Assembly: GCA_014730275.1 (NCBI GenBank)
Contig: WJIL01000096.1
Coordinates: 1-64,000, forward strand
Length of the DNA: 64,000 nucleotides
Reading direction: 5' to 3'
From: Candidatus Lokiarchaeota archaeon
GTDB taxonomy: Archaea; Asgardarchaeota; Thorarchaeia; Thorarchaeales; Thorarchaeaceae
Shown: one piece after another, positions 26,241 through 35,122 of the stretch
Position numbering within the stretch: position 1 is the first letter of the stretch
Layout of the letters: every line of letters starts with the position of its first letter
Notes under the pieces: generated by a model
Database searches by the model: none
Seen by the model: only the letters and a program-made list of their open reading frames with translations
Told to the model about the DNA's origin: nothing
Translations under genes and position numbers: made by a program

Positions 26241-26657
26241 CTAAGGATTGGACTCCTCATCCTTTTTGATTGCCTTGCGGACATAGCTGCCGAAATCAGA
26301 GGTTTCACCATCACGTTGGATCTTTATTTTCGGCCCTTCGCCCTTCAGACGGCGTTCGATGTATCGAATTTCTTGTTGGCCGATTTGCCTTCTGAGCCCT
26401 CTATATACTATGATAGACAAAACGATGTTTTCGATTCTGGAACCGATGGAAGGTTGCTCTTGCTTGAGTGACTCAAGATATGAGAGAGCATTAGGTGAGA
26501 GGTATTTTTGCAGTATACGTGTTCTTTCTGCCTGGCTTTTCTGTTGACGCTCTTTCTGTTCCTTGAGTTTCTTCTCGCGAGCAATCATCTTGGCCATCTT
26601 TTTTCGCCTAAGCATGGCCAATTCAGGATCTTCAGGCTCATCTTCATCCATTGCCAC
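26241..26657 (-). CDS. PDCD5 family DNA-binding protein
   Basis: A 138-residue protein with the PDCD5 layout: an acidic start, a long basic coiled helix (MIAREKKLKEQKERQQKSQ), then a compact helical core (RILQKYLSPNALSYLESLKQEQP, IENIVLSIIVYRG) and a short strand with KIKIQRDGET. Archaeal members bind DNA and the family is shared by archaea and eukaryotes. Position 2-3 offers a second Met as start. It leads a three-gene run with TatD and PAC2. Confidence 0.93.
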   Translation of the reverse strand: MAMDEDEPEDPELAMLRRKKMAKMIAREKKLKEQKERQQKSQAERTRILQKYLSPNALSYLESLKQEQPSIGSRIENIVLSIIVYRGLRRQIGQQEIRYIERRLKGEGPKIKIQRDGETSDFGSYVRKAIKKDEESNP

Positions 26658-26868
26658 GACCTCGAAGCAACCCTCTAGATTAGCCTGAAAAGGCTACCGA
26701 TAGGGAGGTCTTTGCTATAGAACAATAAATGAAACTAGAAAAGGAATGCAACACACAAATCATCGCTAGTTAGGTACCTCATTAGAAACAGGTTATACAA
26801 CCAAAAATTCCTTTTTAGGGCCTTCTAGATGACAGAATCAGTTGAGAACTACTCCCCGGAGAATGAGA

Positions 26869-27804
26869 ATGCCTGAAAATCAGAGATGCAAGTGGTTAGA
26901 TAGGATCAAGAAGGGATATGCCTGCAAAGTCCGTAAGCAAGTGCTACCCCTTGCTGAAGTAACCTCAAAATGCTCGAAAGCCGATTCATCTAAGCTCTGT
27001 CTAGATGCCTATGAAGCATTGACGGAGGGAGAAGAAGCTAGACAAAACCAAAGCACTGATGCTTTTCCATGGTTCCTCCAGGCAGCACATAACTTCCAAG
27101 AACTAGACGAGAAAGATAACGCGATTCTGGCTTTTCGAAGGGGAGTAGACTTCGCAGCAGAAATGGGGCTCGTTGGAAGAGGATACAACTTTTTCCGGCA
27201 AGCAAGAGAGATATTTGAAAGCGGAATAGATGCCCCCGAAGAAACCATCGAAGAGATAAAAGAGAAACTTGCTGATTCTGGATGGGAGCTGATTGACTCC
27301 GCTGAAAGAGCCTCGGAAAGAGATATGCAAGCAGATCTACAAGCAGAACTGAAAGCAAGCATTATGGAAGGACTTAATCTGAAGAAGGTTGAGCGGGAAG
27401 AAGGAGAGCATTTTGTCGTTGTAGATAGGGGGAAACTGTATGCAAAGAAATCAGAAGAGTATCGTGAAGGTGCTCAGAAATACTTGGAATCAGGTATTGA
27501 TCATAACGCTATTCTTTTTGCTTGCATGGCTGCAGTTGCAGATTTGATGATGGGGAATGCGAAACGTGGTCTTGATTATCTTAGGAATTTCGCGAAAGCC
27601 CAAGGACTTAGACAGAAGATACGGAATAATGTGAGCTTCACATGGGCTAAGCTGCTGTTCAAAGGAGCAATAGAGCGTGATGTGGAGGCACTAGATCAAG
27701 CAAGAAAGATTTTCTTGCAGGTGCCATTTGGTTTTAAGGATGATAGAGAATTTGGCAGGCGTGTAATGGATTCGATATACAGTGAAGTTACTGGGGAATC
27801 CTAA
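26869..27804 (+). CDS. TPR/alpha-SNAP-like helical protein with Cys-containing N-terminus
   Basis: About 311 residues. Residues 1-50 hold four cysteines (RCKW, ACKV, KCSK, LCLD) that could bind zinc. The rest is a chain of helical hairpins such as FPWFLQAAHNFQELDEKDNAIL, GYNFFRQAREIFESG and EYREGAQKYLESGIDHNAILF, which look like TPR or alpha-SNAP-type repeats. The ATG is chosen because GGAG lies seven bases before it; in-frame starts at 26842 and 26863 are less well placed. The 3' end overlaps the convergent methyltransferase gene. No specific partner is indicated. Confidence 0.75.
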   Translation: MPENQRCKWLDRIKKGYACKVRKQVLPLAEVTSKCSKADSSKLCLDAYEALTEGEEARQNQSTDAFPWFLQAAHNFQELDEKDNAILAFRRGVDFAAEMGLVGRGYNFFRQAREIFESGIDAPEETIEEIKEKLADSGWELIDSAERASERDMQADLQAELKASIMEGLNLKKVEREEGEHFVVVDRGKLYAKKSEEYREGAQKYLESGIDHNAILFACMAAVADLMMGNAKRGLDYLRNFAKAQGLRQKIRNNVSFTWAKLLFKGAIERDVEALDQARKIFLQVPFGFKDDREFGRRVMDSIYSEVTGES

Positions 27805-29137
27805 GCTTAGAAATGAAGAAGGCATTTGTCTTGTCAGTATGAGGGAAAAGACGCCGCACACCACTACTGCACTTGAACCCGTTGTACCCTCTCGAGAATT
27901 TCAAATCGAGATCCACCAATTCCACATCCCGTGACTGGAGAATAGAGTCTATTTGCGATTCTCCTTCATGCGGTAGCAGGGAGCAGGTAGCGTATACAAT
28001 CTCAACACCAGGGGAGTTTTGGAAAGCTGTTACAATGGAATCAAGGATTTTGTGCTGAACAGTCATCATGGCTGAAAGGTACTGCTTGTTAAGGCGCCAT
28101 TTGTAAGATGGATCCCGTTGGAGAATACCAGTCGATGTACAGGGAGCGTCAATCAGGATTTTGTCACTATCCCGAATAGGTGGATAAGAGGCGTCAGCCA
28201 GAAGCCATTCTGATAGGCCACATCCCATCTTCTTGCACCGTCTGACGCCCAGACGAACACGGTCGCGATAGACATCGCTAGCCACCAATCTCCCACTCGA
28301 CCTAAGGTTTTCAGCGATGAGTTGTGTTTTCATTCCAGGAGCCGCGCATGCATCCCAGATAGTGTCGTTCTCGCTTGGCGATAGAGCATCTACTGTAGCC
28401 ACACTTGCTTTATCATGAATCAACAAGCCCCCGCTTTCAAAGGGTTCGGACTCGATTATTGTGTCAATGCCTTCAGTTACATGATACAGACCGTCGTAAT
28501 CTTCATCCGGTATCAGCTCTGCATCAATATCATTCAACAAATCAAGTTCTTCTTCATCCGAGACGAGTAACCTGTTCAGTCGAATGTAATGCTCAGGAGA
28601 GGAGTTGTTCGTTTTCATAAGATCGATGGCTTGTTCATCAGACATGTTCTCAAGGAGAGTCTCAACCATGAAAGTGGGATGCGAGAGCATGATACTCAGC
28701 TGTCCCACACGGTCAAAGCCTGCAATTGATTCTTCAAGATTCAAATCGAGAGCTCTTCGAATGGTTGGCATCACCGGCCTTTCAGTTCTTGGATGTTCTT
28801 CTTGAATGGAGCTGAAAGAAACACCTAACCATCTGCCCTCAAAAATAGCCAAGCGCAATGCTGCTTTTCTAGTGAATGATAGAGATGCGGGACTTCGATT
28901 CTTGAGAACCCGTGCGATAATGAAATCAATTGTGTTGAGGCGCTTGATTACACCAAGAACAAGCATGTTCAATGAGGCTGTATCTTCTCCAGAAAGACTG
29001 GTCTCCTTAGCTGTTTCTCTTAGTATAGCTCTTGCAGAAGATGAAATCCGCTCATATCTTGAAAGGACTGAAATAGCGAGTTTTCGAATTCGAGAGCTAA
29101 CGCGGTTTGCATTCATTCTCAACTTGGTCACATTCAC
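27788..29137 (-). CDS. RNA (cytosine-5) methyltransferase, RsmB/NOL1/NSUN family
   Basis: A 449-residue SAM-dependent enzyme. An N-terminal helical NusB-like region (about 1-130) is followed by a Rossmann methyltransferase. Its SAM motif is IWDACAAPGMKTQLIAE, catalytic motif IV is IDAPCTSTGILQRDP and motif VI is YATCSLLPHEGE; the two Cys (in PC and TCS) are the known catalytic pair. It forms m5C in rRNA or tRNA; the target cannot be told. The start overlaps the end of the aldehyde dehydrogenase gene by four bases, so it is the last gene of a long run. Confidence 0.93.
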   Translation of the reverse strand: MNVTKLRMNANRVSSRIRKLAISVLSRYERISSSARAILRETAKETSLSGEDTASLNMLVLGVIKRLNTIDFIIARVLKNRSPASLSFTRKAALRLAIFEGRWLGVSFSSIQEEHPRTERPVMPTIRRALDLNLEESIAGFDRVGQLSIMLSHPTFMVETLLENMSDEQAIDLMKTNNSSPEHYIRLNRLLVSDEEELDLLNDIDAELIPDEDYDGLYHVTEGIDTIIESEPFESGGLLIHDKASVATVDALSPSENDTIWDACAAPGMKTQLIAENLRSSGRLVASDVYRDRVRLGVRRCKKMGCGLSEWLLADASYPPIRDSDKILIDAPCTSTGILQRDPSYKWRLNKQYLSAMMTVQHKILDSIVTAFQNSPGVEIVYATCSLLPHEGESQIDSILQSRDVELVDLDLKFSRGYNGFKCSSGVRRLFPHTDKTNAFFISKLRIPQ

Positions 29138-30801
29138 ATGGTAGGACTACTGGGGCCTGCATGTACATATTTCATACGTGAAAGCATGACAGGGAAGAAT
29201 TTACCACCAATAATTCCAGAATCCTTGTATCCTCCCAGATGGGGCATATTAGGATCAAAATACAAGTGATCTTGATTAATAGTCACACCGGCTGCCTCTA
29301 CGCCTTTAGTCCATTGCTGAACTACCGATTGGTCTTCAGTGAACACCGATGATCGTAGTCCGAAACGTGAAGCATTGGCGATAGATATCGCCTCATCAAC
29401 ACTATCGACAGACAGAACTGGTAAAGCGGGGGCAAATACCTCCTCCCGCATGATAGCCATATCCGGATTGACATTGGTAAGCACGGTTGGTTCATAAAAT
29501 AGCCCCGCCGGGTCTTCATTGCCAAGATAATCCAAACGGCGGCCGCCAGTGACAACTTCGGCACCCTTAGCCCGTGCTTCTTTCATCTGATCCAACAGGC
29601 CATATAGAGCATTAATACCAACAGGGGGCAAGTCAGTCTCTGGATCTGAGGGGCGACCCACATTCAGTTTCCTTGCCTCCTCTATAACAAGTTCAACCAA
29701 ATCATCGTGTAGATTCTCTTGTACAAGCAATCGCTTGATGGCCATACAAGCTTGGCCACTTCCAAGATACCTCCCTTTTACAATCATCTTGGCCGCAAAA
29801 TCGAGGTCTACGTCTCGTCCCCAAACAAGACAAGCATCACTTCCGGCCAATTCAGGAGCCATCTGTATTCTTCTAGACAGAGCTTTGGACCAGAGCTGGA
29901 TGCCAGTATCACTGTCCCCATACCATACTATGGCACTTGTTCGGGAATCATTCATGAAACGCCTCATAAGCTTCTTCCCGCCACCTGTCAGAACCTGTAC
30001 CATAGCTTTTGGAAATCCCATTTCTAGGAAACGATTCATGAACACACGCCCCAAGAGAATAGTGCTCAATGGTACTTTGCTTGGGGGTTTGATGATTGTC
30101 GCATTTCCAGCCAGAATCGATGAAGTTATACTCAGGATTCCTAAAGCGAGTGGTGAGTTGTAAGGAGTAAAGAGGCATGCTACACCAAAGGGTTCTCTAA
30201 AGCGGTAGTTTTGGCCACCGTCACGACCTGGGTCTTCTTGGACATCAAGCTGCTCCGCCCAAATCTCGAAAGTCTCACGTTCGAGATATTCGGTGAACAT
30301 GTTCCATGTCCATTCAAATGTCTTGATGGGAACCCCTTCTTTGATAGAAACTTCGCGAACCTCTTCGAACTTGTCCTGGACATCAAGTCCCGCTTTGTAA
30401 AGTCCATCGACTCTGTCATCAATGGTCAAACCGTTGCCTGAAATTTTGAGGGGGTTGAAGAGGTCAAGATGGTCACGAACACCTGCAGCTAGGGCTTCAT
30501 CTATGTCCTTTTCACGGGATAGAGACACTTGGGCGTACGTTATGTCCTCAAGTTCGTCTTTCGAGTATTCCGGTACACCATGATGTTTTCGGTAATCACG
30601 AAGATACCTCATGGCACCGTGATCTGAAGGAATAAGCCAAGGTAGTCTTGTGAAGGCTAATCTCTCTAATGTTGAAGCTTCACGTAGCTGGAGCGCTATA
30701 GCCAAGCCAGGATTTGCCACAACTGCATCCATATCGGGAAATGATAGATATTCGCCTGTGTCACGTTCTTCTGCATCAACCAAAATGGGATAAACACTCA
30801 T
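29134..30801 (-). CDS. Aldehyde dehydrogenase family protein with long N-terminal extension
   Basis: A 555-residue NAD(P)-dependent dehydrogenase. Catalytic elements are Asn215 (FTPYNSPLA), Glu317 (MAPELAGSDACL) and the nucleophile Cys352 (GSGQACMAIK). The C-terminal part has FYEPTVLTNVNPD and REEVFAPALPV, as is usual. Typical members have 470-500 residues; here about 60-80 extra residues precede the core. The phrase GQACM replaces the common GQxCT. The gene sits between a GNAT and a methyltransferase gene in a run led by glycerol genes. Glyceraldehyde or a related aldehyde is one possible substrate, but this is only contextual. Confidence 0.9.
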   Translation of the reverse strand: MSVYPILVDAEERDTGEYLSFPDMDAVVANPGLAIALQLREASTLERLAFTRLPWLIPSDHGAMRYLRDYRKHHGVPEYSKDELEDITYAQVSLSREKDIDEALAAGVRDHLDLFNPLKISGNGLTIDDRVDGLYKAGLDVQDKFEEVREVSIKEGVPIKTFEWTWNMFTEYLERETFEIWAEQLDVQEDPGRDGGQNYRFREPFGVACLFTPYNSPLALGILSITSSILAGNATIIKPPSKVPLSTILLGRVFMNRFLEMGFPKAMVQVLTGGGKKLMRRFMNDSRTSAIVWYGDSDTGIQLWSKALSRRIQMAPELAGSDACLVWGRDVDLDFAAKMIVKGRYLGSGQACMAIKRLLVQENLHDDLVELVIEEARKLNVGRPSDPETDLPPVGINALYGLLDQMKEARAKGAEVVTGGRRLDYLGNEDPAGLFYEPTVLTNVNPDMAIMREEVFAPALPVLSVDSVDEAISIANASRFGLRSSVFTEDQSVVQQWTKGVEAAGVTINQDHLYFDPNMPHLGGYKDSGIIGGKFFPVMLSRMKYVHAGPSSPTM

Positions 30802-30865
30802 CGATAATCCTCGTGCAGCTTCTTAAGTCACAATGGCCACACGACAGCTCTAAGAACATTTCGGC

Positions 30866-31405
30866 CTAGACCAACGGTCTCTTGTACATCTGAACTAGCA
30901 TTCCATCTGCTTGTTCATAGGGCTCTCCCCATGGTTCGAACCCAAATTTCTCCATCAAGCGTTCTCCAACTTCATAATCTGCAAGAATGTTGCAATAATT
31001 GCGTTTACAGCCATGTTCGCGTCCATAATCGGCGAATTGTTTGTACATAGCAGACGCCAAGCCGGAGCCACGGCATTGCGGGGCAACAGTTTGATGTTCC
31101 CCGTAAAGCCCTTTATCGGTAATCTTGGCCTTGTACACACCCACTATCTTGCCTTTCAACCTACTACCGAAGTAATGGTATCCTTGACGCATCTCGGCAA
31201 TGATATCTTCCGGTTCATATGCTCGTGATTCCCGCCAATGCTTTGGATAAGCCTTTGCAGTCGGCCATACTTCTTTGAAGAGCTCAGAGATTTCTTCGGC
31301 ATCCTCTTCATTGAATTCAACTATCACGATATCCTCTGCCGGAATGTGAGCCATGGGAATCTGTCTCTCCCACTCATCATGAGTGAGGATTCTTTCATAA
31401 ATCAA
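30866..31405 (-). CDS. GNAT family N-acetyltransferase
   Basis: A 179-residue acetyltransferase. The acetyl-CoA loop (motif A) is TVAPQCRGSGLASAMYKQF, equivalent to Q/R-x-x-G-x-G/A; motif B includes YCNILADYEVGERLMEKFGFEPWG. The acceptor is unknown. It is transcribed 12 bases after the radical SAM gene, so both are probably co-expressed. A radical SAM plus GNAT pairing is also found in nitrilase-type (Nit1/MSMEG_0567-0568) clusters, but no nitrilase is in the window. Confidence 0.88.
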   Translation of the reverse strand: MIYERILTHDEWERQIPMAHIPAEDIVIVEFNEEDAEEISELFKEVWPTAKAYPKHWRESRAYEPEDIIAEMRQGYHYFGSRLKGKIVGVYKAKITDKGLYGEHQTVAPQCRGSGLASAMYKQFADYGREHGCKRNYCNILADYEVGERLMEKFGFEPWGEPYEQADGMLVQMYKRPLV

Positions 31406-31417
31406 ATGGAACTGGAA

Positions 31418-32542
31418 CTATGAACAGGATTCTGCCCAATTATATGCTTCTTGGATAGGGGTACAGGCACCGCATTTATGGCATCCAGCAACGGTATCGT
31501 TCGGGTTAAGATTATGCTTGAGAAGAATGTTCCCTACACTCTTGTAGAACTCTATGGTTTCATCAAGATGTGAAACATAGGAGGGGGTGTAATCTGTTAG
31601 TTCACTCCGCGAAGCTGGGCGAACAGGAGCAACAACAGGAAGTACACCCTTCGCGGCAATTTTCTCCATGAATTGAAGGGTAGTTTCATGATTCTCCCCA
31701 AAGCCATGTAGGATGAACGTACTTACATGCCCTTGTTCAAAATACTTCAATGCATACTCCCAACTATCGATATACAGCTTCACAGATCCATGTTCGGCCT
31801 TTCCAGGGCAAATCCGTTGCCGGAGTTCCTCATCTGCTATTTCAATATGCATACCAATAGCATCAGCCCCCGCCTCAGAAACACGAGCTATGTACGATTT
31901 CTCTTGGGGTGGTTCAAACTGTACACCTATGGGAATATCACTAATTTCACGAATTGCTTGAATCGTATTCTCCATTCGTAGCGCACCCATATCATCAGAC
32001 GGAGGTGTGCCAGTCGTTAGGAGAACATCTTCTGCTACTCCTTCCTCCTCGGCCACGGCCACAACTTCGGCTAATTTAGAAGGCTTTTTTTCCAAAAGGG
32101 TCCTACCATTGCGATACGATAGCGGAATGGTACAGAATCGGCACTGAGTACCACATTCCCAATATCTGCAGGTCTGATAGAGTGTGGTAGCTAGGGTTCC
32201 TTTGCCATGCAGCAGTGCTATCTTCTTGTAGGAAATTCCGTCATCTGTCTCTTTGTCGTAGAAACGCGGTTGCGGAACCATTTGCAGTTCAACCGTATCG
32301 TCATAGACCCATACCGTTGGGTCTTCAGTTGGCTCCAAAGGTGCTGAACCGTATTTTTTTGCCTCGGCCCCACGGCGTATTGGAATCCCACAAACTGTCC
32401 CCGTAGGCAGTATGAAATACCGGGCCCGGACCGGACCAGCCCCACCACTTCTCCCAGCGTATTCTTCGGATGGAAGCACAGCACCCTCAGTAAGAAGCCG
32501 TGCTTTCAGCCAAAGTACGCTTTCTGAATCCATTCTCGTCAC
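31418..32542 (-). CDS. Radical SAM protein, probably MSMEG_0568-like
   Basis: A 374-residue iron-sulfur enzyme. The cluster motif is CGTQCRFC (CxxxCxxC), preceded by TCRYWE. The protein begins with a region containing GGAGPVRARYF and ends CHKCGACTPIQEA, a Cys-rich tail that may hold another metal. The N-terminal and core phrases are reminiscent of the MSMEG_0568 family found beside nitrilases and acetyltransferases; this placement is from memory and not tested. The reaction is unknown. It follows the Fe-S/CCG protein gene by 22 bases and precedes the GNAT. Confidence 0.85.
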   Translation of the reverse strand: MTRMDSESVLWLKARLLTEGAVLPSEEYAGRSGGAGPVRARYFILPTGTVCGIPIRRGAEAKKYGSAPLEPTEDPTVWVYDDTVELQMVPQPRFYDKETDDGISYKKIALLHGKGTLATTLYQTCRYWECGTQCRFCTIPLSYRNGRTLLEKKPSKLAEVVAVAEEEGVAEDVLLTTGTPPSDDMGALRMENTIQAIREISDIPIGVQFEPPQEKSYIARVSEAGADAIGMHIEIADEELRQRICPGKAEHGSVKLYIDSWEYALKYFEQGHVSTFILHGFGENHETTLQFMEKIAAKGVLPVVAPVRPASRSELTDYTPSYVSHLDETIEFYKSVGNILLKHNLNPNDTVAGCHKCGACTPIQEAYNWAESCS

Positions 32543-32564
32543 ACAGTCTTTTGATATTCTCTTC

Positions 32565-33698
32565 CTAATCTCTCTTGGTGTCCCGACTATTAGACCGATT
32601 ATTTATAGATTCAAGTATGATTTCTGGCAAATCGAGAACCTTAATGCCCTCGCCAGCCTGTTTTGCCAGCATGTTTTTGCAGAAAGGGCAAGCCGTAACC
32701 AGTACATCAGCTCCAGTCATGACAGCTTCAGAAACTCGCTCCTGACCAATATCGGCTGCGTGATCTGAAAAGAGAGTCCTCAATCCCGCACCGTTGCCAC
32801 AACACAAAGAATCCTCACGATTACGTTCCATTTCTCGGAGGCTTTCTTTACTAACAGCTTCAAGAACCTGCCTAGGCTCTTCGTAGACGTTCATGTGTCG
32901 ACCTAAATGACAGGGATCATGATATGTAAGAAGAACATCCCTTAGCTGAGTGTCAGCTTTCTCCATATTTTCAGATAGAAACTGGCTGATATGCTGCACA
33001 GGTTTGTTCAGCTCATATCCCTCTTCGGCATAATCAACAGTAAGGGCTTTGTAGCAACCAGGACAGGTTACTACTATAGCTGAAGCATCAATCTTGTTCA
33101 GAACTTCAACATTGTGTTCTGCTTGGTCAAGCGCCTTATTTCTGAAACCGGTTCTGAAAAGTGGAGACGCACAGCACCATTCATCCTCAGGAACTATGAC
33201 CTCATAATCTAAGTGTGAAAGGAGCTCCACTGTTGCCTCGGCAATTTCCTTTTCTCGATATGCAGCAGTGCAACCGGTGAAGTAGATAATGCGTTCCTGT
33301 CCATTTTCCTGGGATCGAAGCCAATCATTGCGTTCAACGTGTGGTTCACCAAATGGATTATGCTCCTTTACAACAGCCTCTACCATCGAGTCGAGAGCAG
33401 GGGGATAACGTTCTTGATCTACCAGTTCGGTTCGTACCTTCTCTACGATATCCGCTATGTCAATCTCAGGCAAGCACCATGTAAGGCAATTCGAACACTC
33501 CAAACATTGATACAATACTTCGATGCCGCGGTCATCCAAAGAACGGGTTCCTGTAACATGTTGATGGATGAGAAGAGCTCTTCCGTGAGGAGTTGGTGAA
33601 TCCGAACGCCATGAAATGAAAGTCGGACAAGCATGTCTGCAGAGTTTGGGACATGCTGCACACATCCGAACGTCTTCCTGGAGTTCGTCTGATAACAT
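32565..33698 (-). CDS. Fe-S oxidoreductase with CCG domains, HdrD/GlpC-like
   Basis: A 377-residue protein. Two N-terminal 4Fe-4S motifs (CAACPKLCRHACP and CLECSNCLTWC) are followed by two cysteine-rich CCG-type domains. The first has the variant WCCASP in place of CCG, and the second has SLCCGNGAG, as in HdrB/HdrD, GlpC and GlcF. The role is electron transfer from the neighbouring flavoprotein to a quinone-like carrier or other Fe-S partner. The ATG overlaps the stop of the GlcD-type gene (TGATG), showing tight coupling. Confidence 0.9.
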   Translation of the reverse strand: MLSDELQEDVRMCAACPKLCRHACPTFISWRSDSPTPHGRALLIHQHVTGTRSLDDRGIEVLYQCLECSNCLTWCLPEIDIADIVEKVRTELVDQERYPPALDSMVEAVVKEHNPFGEPHVERNDWLRSQENGQERIIYFTGCTAAYREKEIAEATVELLSHLDYEVIVPEDEWCCASPLFRTGFRNKALDQAEHNVEVLNKIDASAIVVTCPGCYKALTVDYAEEGYELNKPVQHISQFLSENMEKADTQLRDVLLTYHDPCHLGRHMNVYEEPRQVLEAVSKESLREMERNREDSLCCGNGAGLRTLFSDHAADIGQERVSEAVMTGADVLVTACPFCKNMLAKQAGEGIKVLDLPEIILESINNRSNSRDTKRD

Positions 33699-35122
33699 CA
33701 GCGCACCCCCAGTCCCAGCTTGCCAGGATTCATGATACCATTCGGGTCAAGTTTATCCTTTATCTTTTTCAACACTCCAAAACTTGCCCCTAATTCTTCC
33801 TCAACATACGTGCTCCGTAGTGTTCCAACACCGTGCTGATGGCTCATCGTTCCGCCATGCTCTAAACATGCTTCAACGCCGTCATCCCAGATTTTCTTAT
33901 ACGTATTCCAAGCTGTCTCTGCATCAGGCTGTGAAGTGAAGAAAATCATGTAAATGGAACCACCATTTTCATACATGTGACTAAAGTGTGAAAGAACAAA
34001 TGCCCCGTGTTGCTCCATAGCTTCTTTCATTGCGTGGTAGACATCTTCAAGACGATCATAAGTGGCAACAATGTCTATTGTATCGCCTATAGAATAGCCA
34101 CCAGTGGTGAGCTTGGTAGGGTAGTACATATCGTATCGATGGTCCCACCAATATTGAGAGGGTTCAACACCGAAGTCTTTGCCCCCTTCTCGTAGGCAAA
34201 TATCTAAGCAAATCTGCTCATCAAGCTCAACCTGTTTTGAGCTTCCATCGAATGCAAGCAGAAGCATGCAGTCCCCCTCGGGTACTTCAAAACGTGTAGA
34301 AATATGCATTGCTGTATCTTCGGGGTCATATAATCGAACTACTGATGGCTTAACATCGGCCCTGAAAATGCCTTTGATTGCCTCTAGGCCGCTATGGACA
34401 TCTGGAAATGACACACTCCGAAAGCGTCTTTCGTCCGGTTTTGGAAAAATCTTCACTGTAGCCTCGGTTATGACCCCCAGTGTTCCCTCAGACCCGATGA
34501 ACAACTCGCGCAGATCGGGCCCGACAGAATGTCTGGGAACCGCCTTACATCTTGTTATGGTACCATCCGGAAGAACAACCTTCAGACCTAATGTCAAGTC
34601 CTCGATTTTTCCGTATTTCGATGACATGGAGCCCCCAGATCTCGTGGCGACAAACCCGCCGAGATTGGATGCTCTCAGTGAAGTTGGAGTATGACCAGTA
34701 ATGTAACCGTGACGATTGATTTCCCGCTCCAATTCGATTCCTACGATTCCAGCTTGCGCGGTAACCAACATAGATTCCTCATCGATTTTGAGAATCTTGT
34801 TCATTCTCTTCAAATCGAGCTGAATACCACCATAGATAGGTAGAGTGCCACCACATGTACCAGCACCGCCCCCTACTGGAATCACAGGTATTCTCATCTC
34901 ATTGGCTAGTTTCAATATATCCGTTATTTCTTCGTCATTTGCAGGAAACACAACGAAGTCTGCCTTGGGGAGTATTTCCCCAGCACGAATCTTCGCTTCA
35001 CTCAAGGGCCAAGCATCATGAGCATTAAGAATCGCATCTGTTTCCTGAGGATATACATGTGCCTTACCAACTACGTCGATAAGAGCATTGAAAGCTTGGT
35101 TCTTCTTCTCTGCATCAATCAT
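33698..35122 (-). CDS. FAD-linked oxidase, GlcD/D-lactate dehydrogenase type
   Basis: A 474-residue flavoprotein. The PP-loop FAD domain reads FVVFPANDEEITDILKLANE, IPVIPVGGGAGTCGG and GGFVATRSGGSMSSKYGKIEDL. The C-terminal FAD-oxidase domain ends SHQHGVGTLRS...LDPNGIMNPGKLGLG. Family members oxidise D-lactate, glycolate, 2-hydroxyglutarate or alkyl-glycerone phosphate synthase substrates. The start is the ATG that begins MIDAEKKNQ; a TTG 12 codons earlier lies inside the GlpC gene and lacks a site. Gene order puts it between two CCG Fe-S proteins, the arrangement of glycolate/lactate oxidase complexes. Confidence 0.93.
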   Translation of the reverse strand: MIDAEKKNQAFNALIDVVGKAHVYPQETDAILNAHDAWPLSEAKIRAGEILPKADFVVFPANDEEITDILKLANEMRIPVIPVGGGAGTCGGTLPIYGGIQLDLKRMNKILKIDEESMLVTAQAGIVGIELEREINRHGYITGHTPTSLRASNLGGFVATRSGGSMSSKYGKIEDLTLGLKVVLPDGTITRCKAVPRHSVGPDLRELFIGSEGTLGVITEATVKIFPKPDERRFRSVSFPDVHSGLEAIKGIFRADVKPSVVRLYDPEDTAMHISTRFEVPEGDCMLLLAFDGSSKQVELDEQICLDICLREGGKDFGVEPSQYWWDHRYDMYYPTKLTTGGYSIGDTIDIVATYDRLEDVYHAMKEAMEQHGAFVLSHFSHMYENGGSIYMIFFTSQPDAETAWNTYKKIWDDGVEACLEHGGTMSHQHGVGTLRSTYVEEELGASFGVLKKIKDKLDPNGIMNPGKLGLGVR

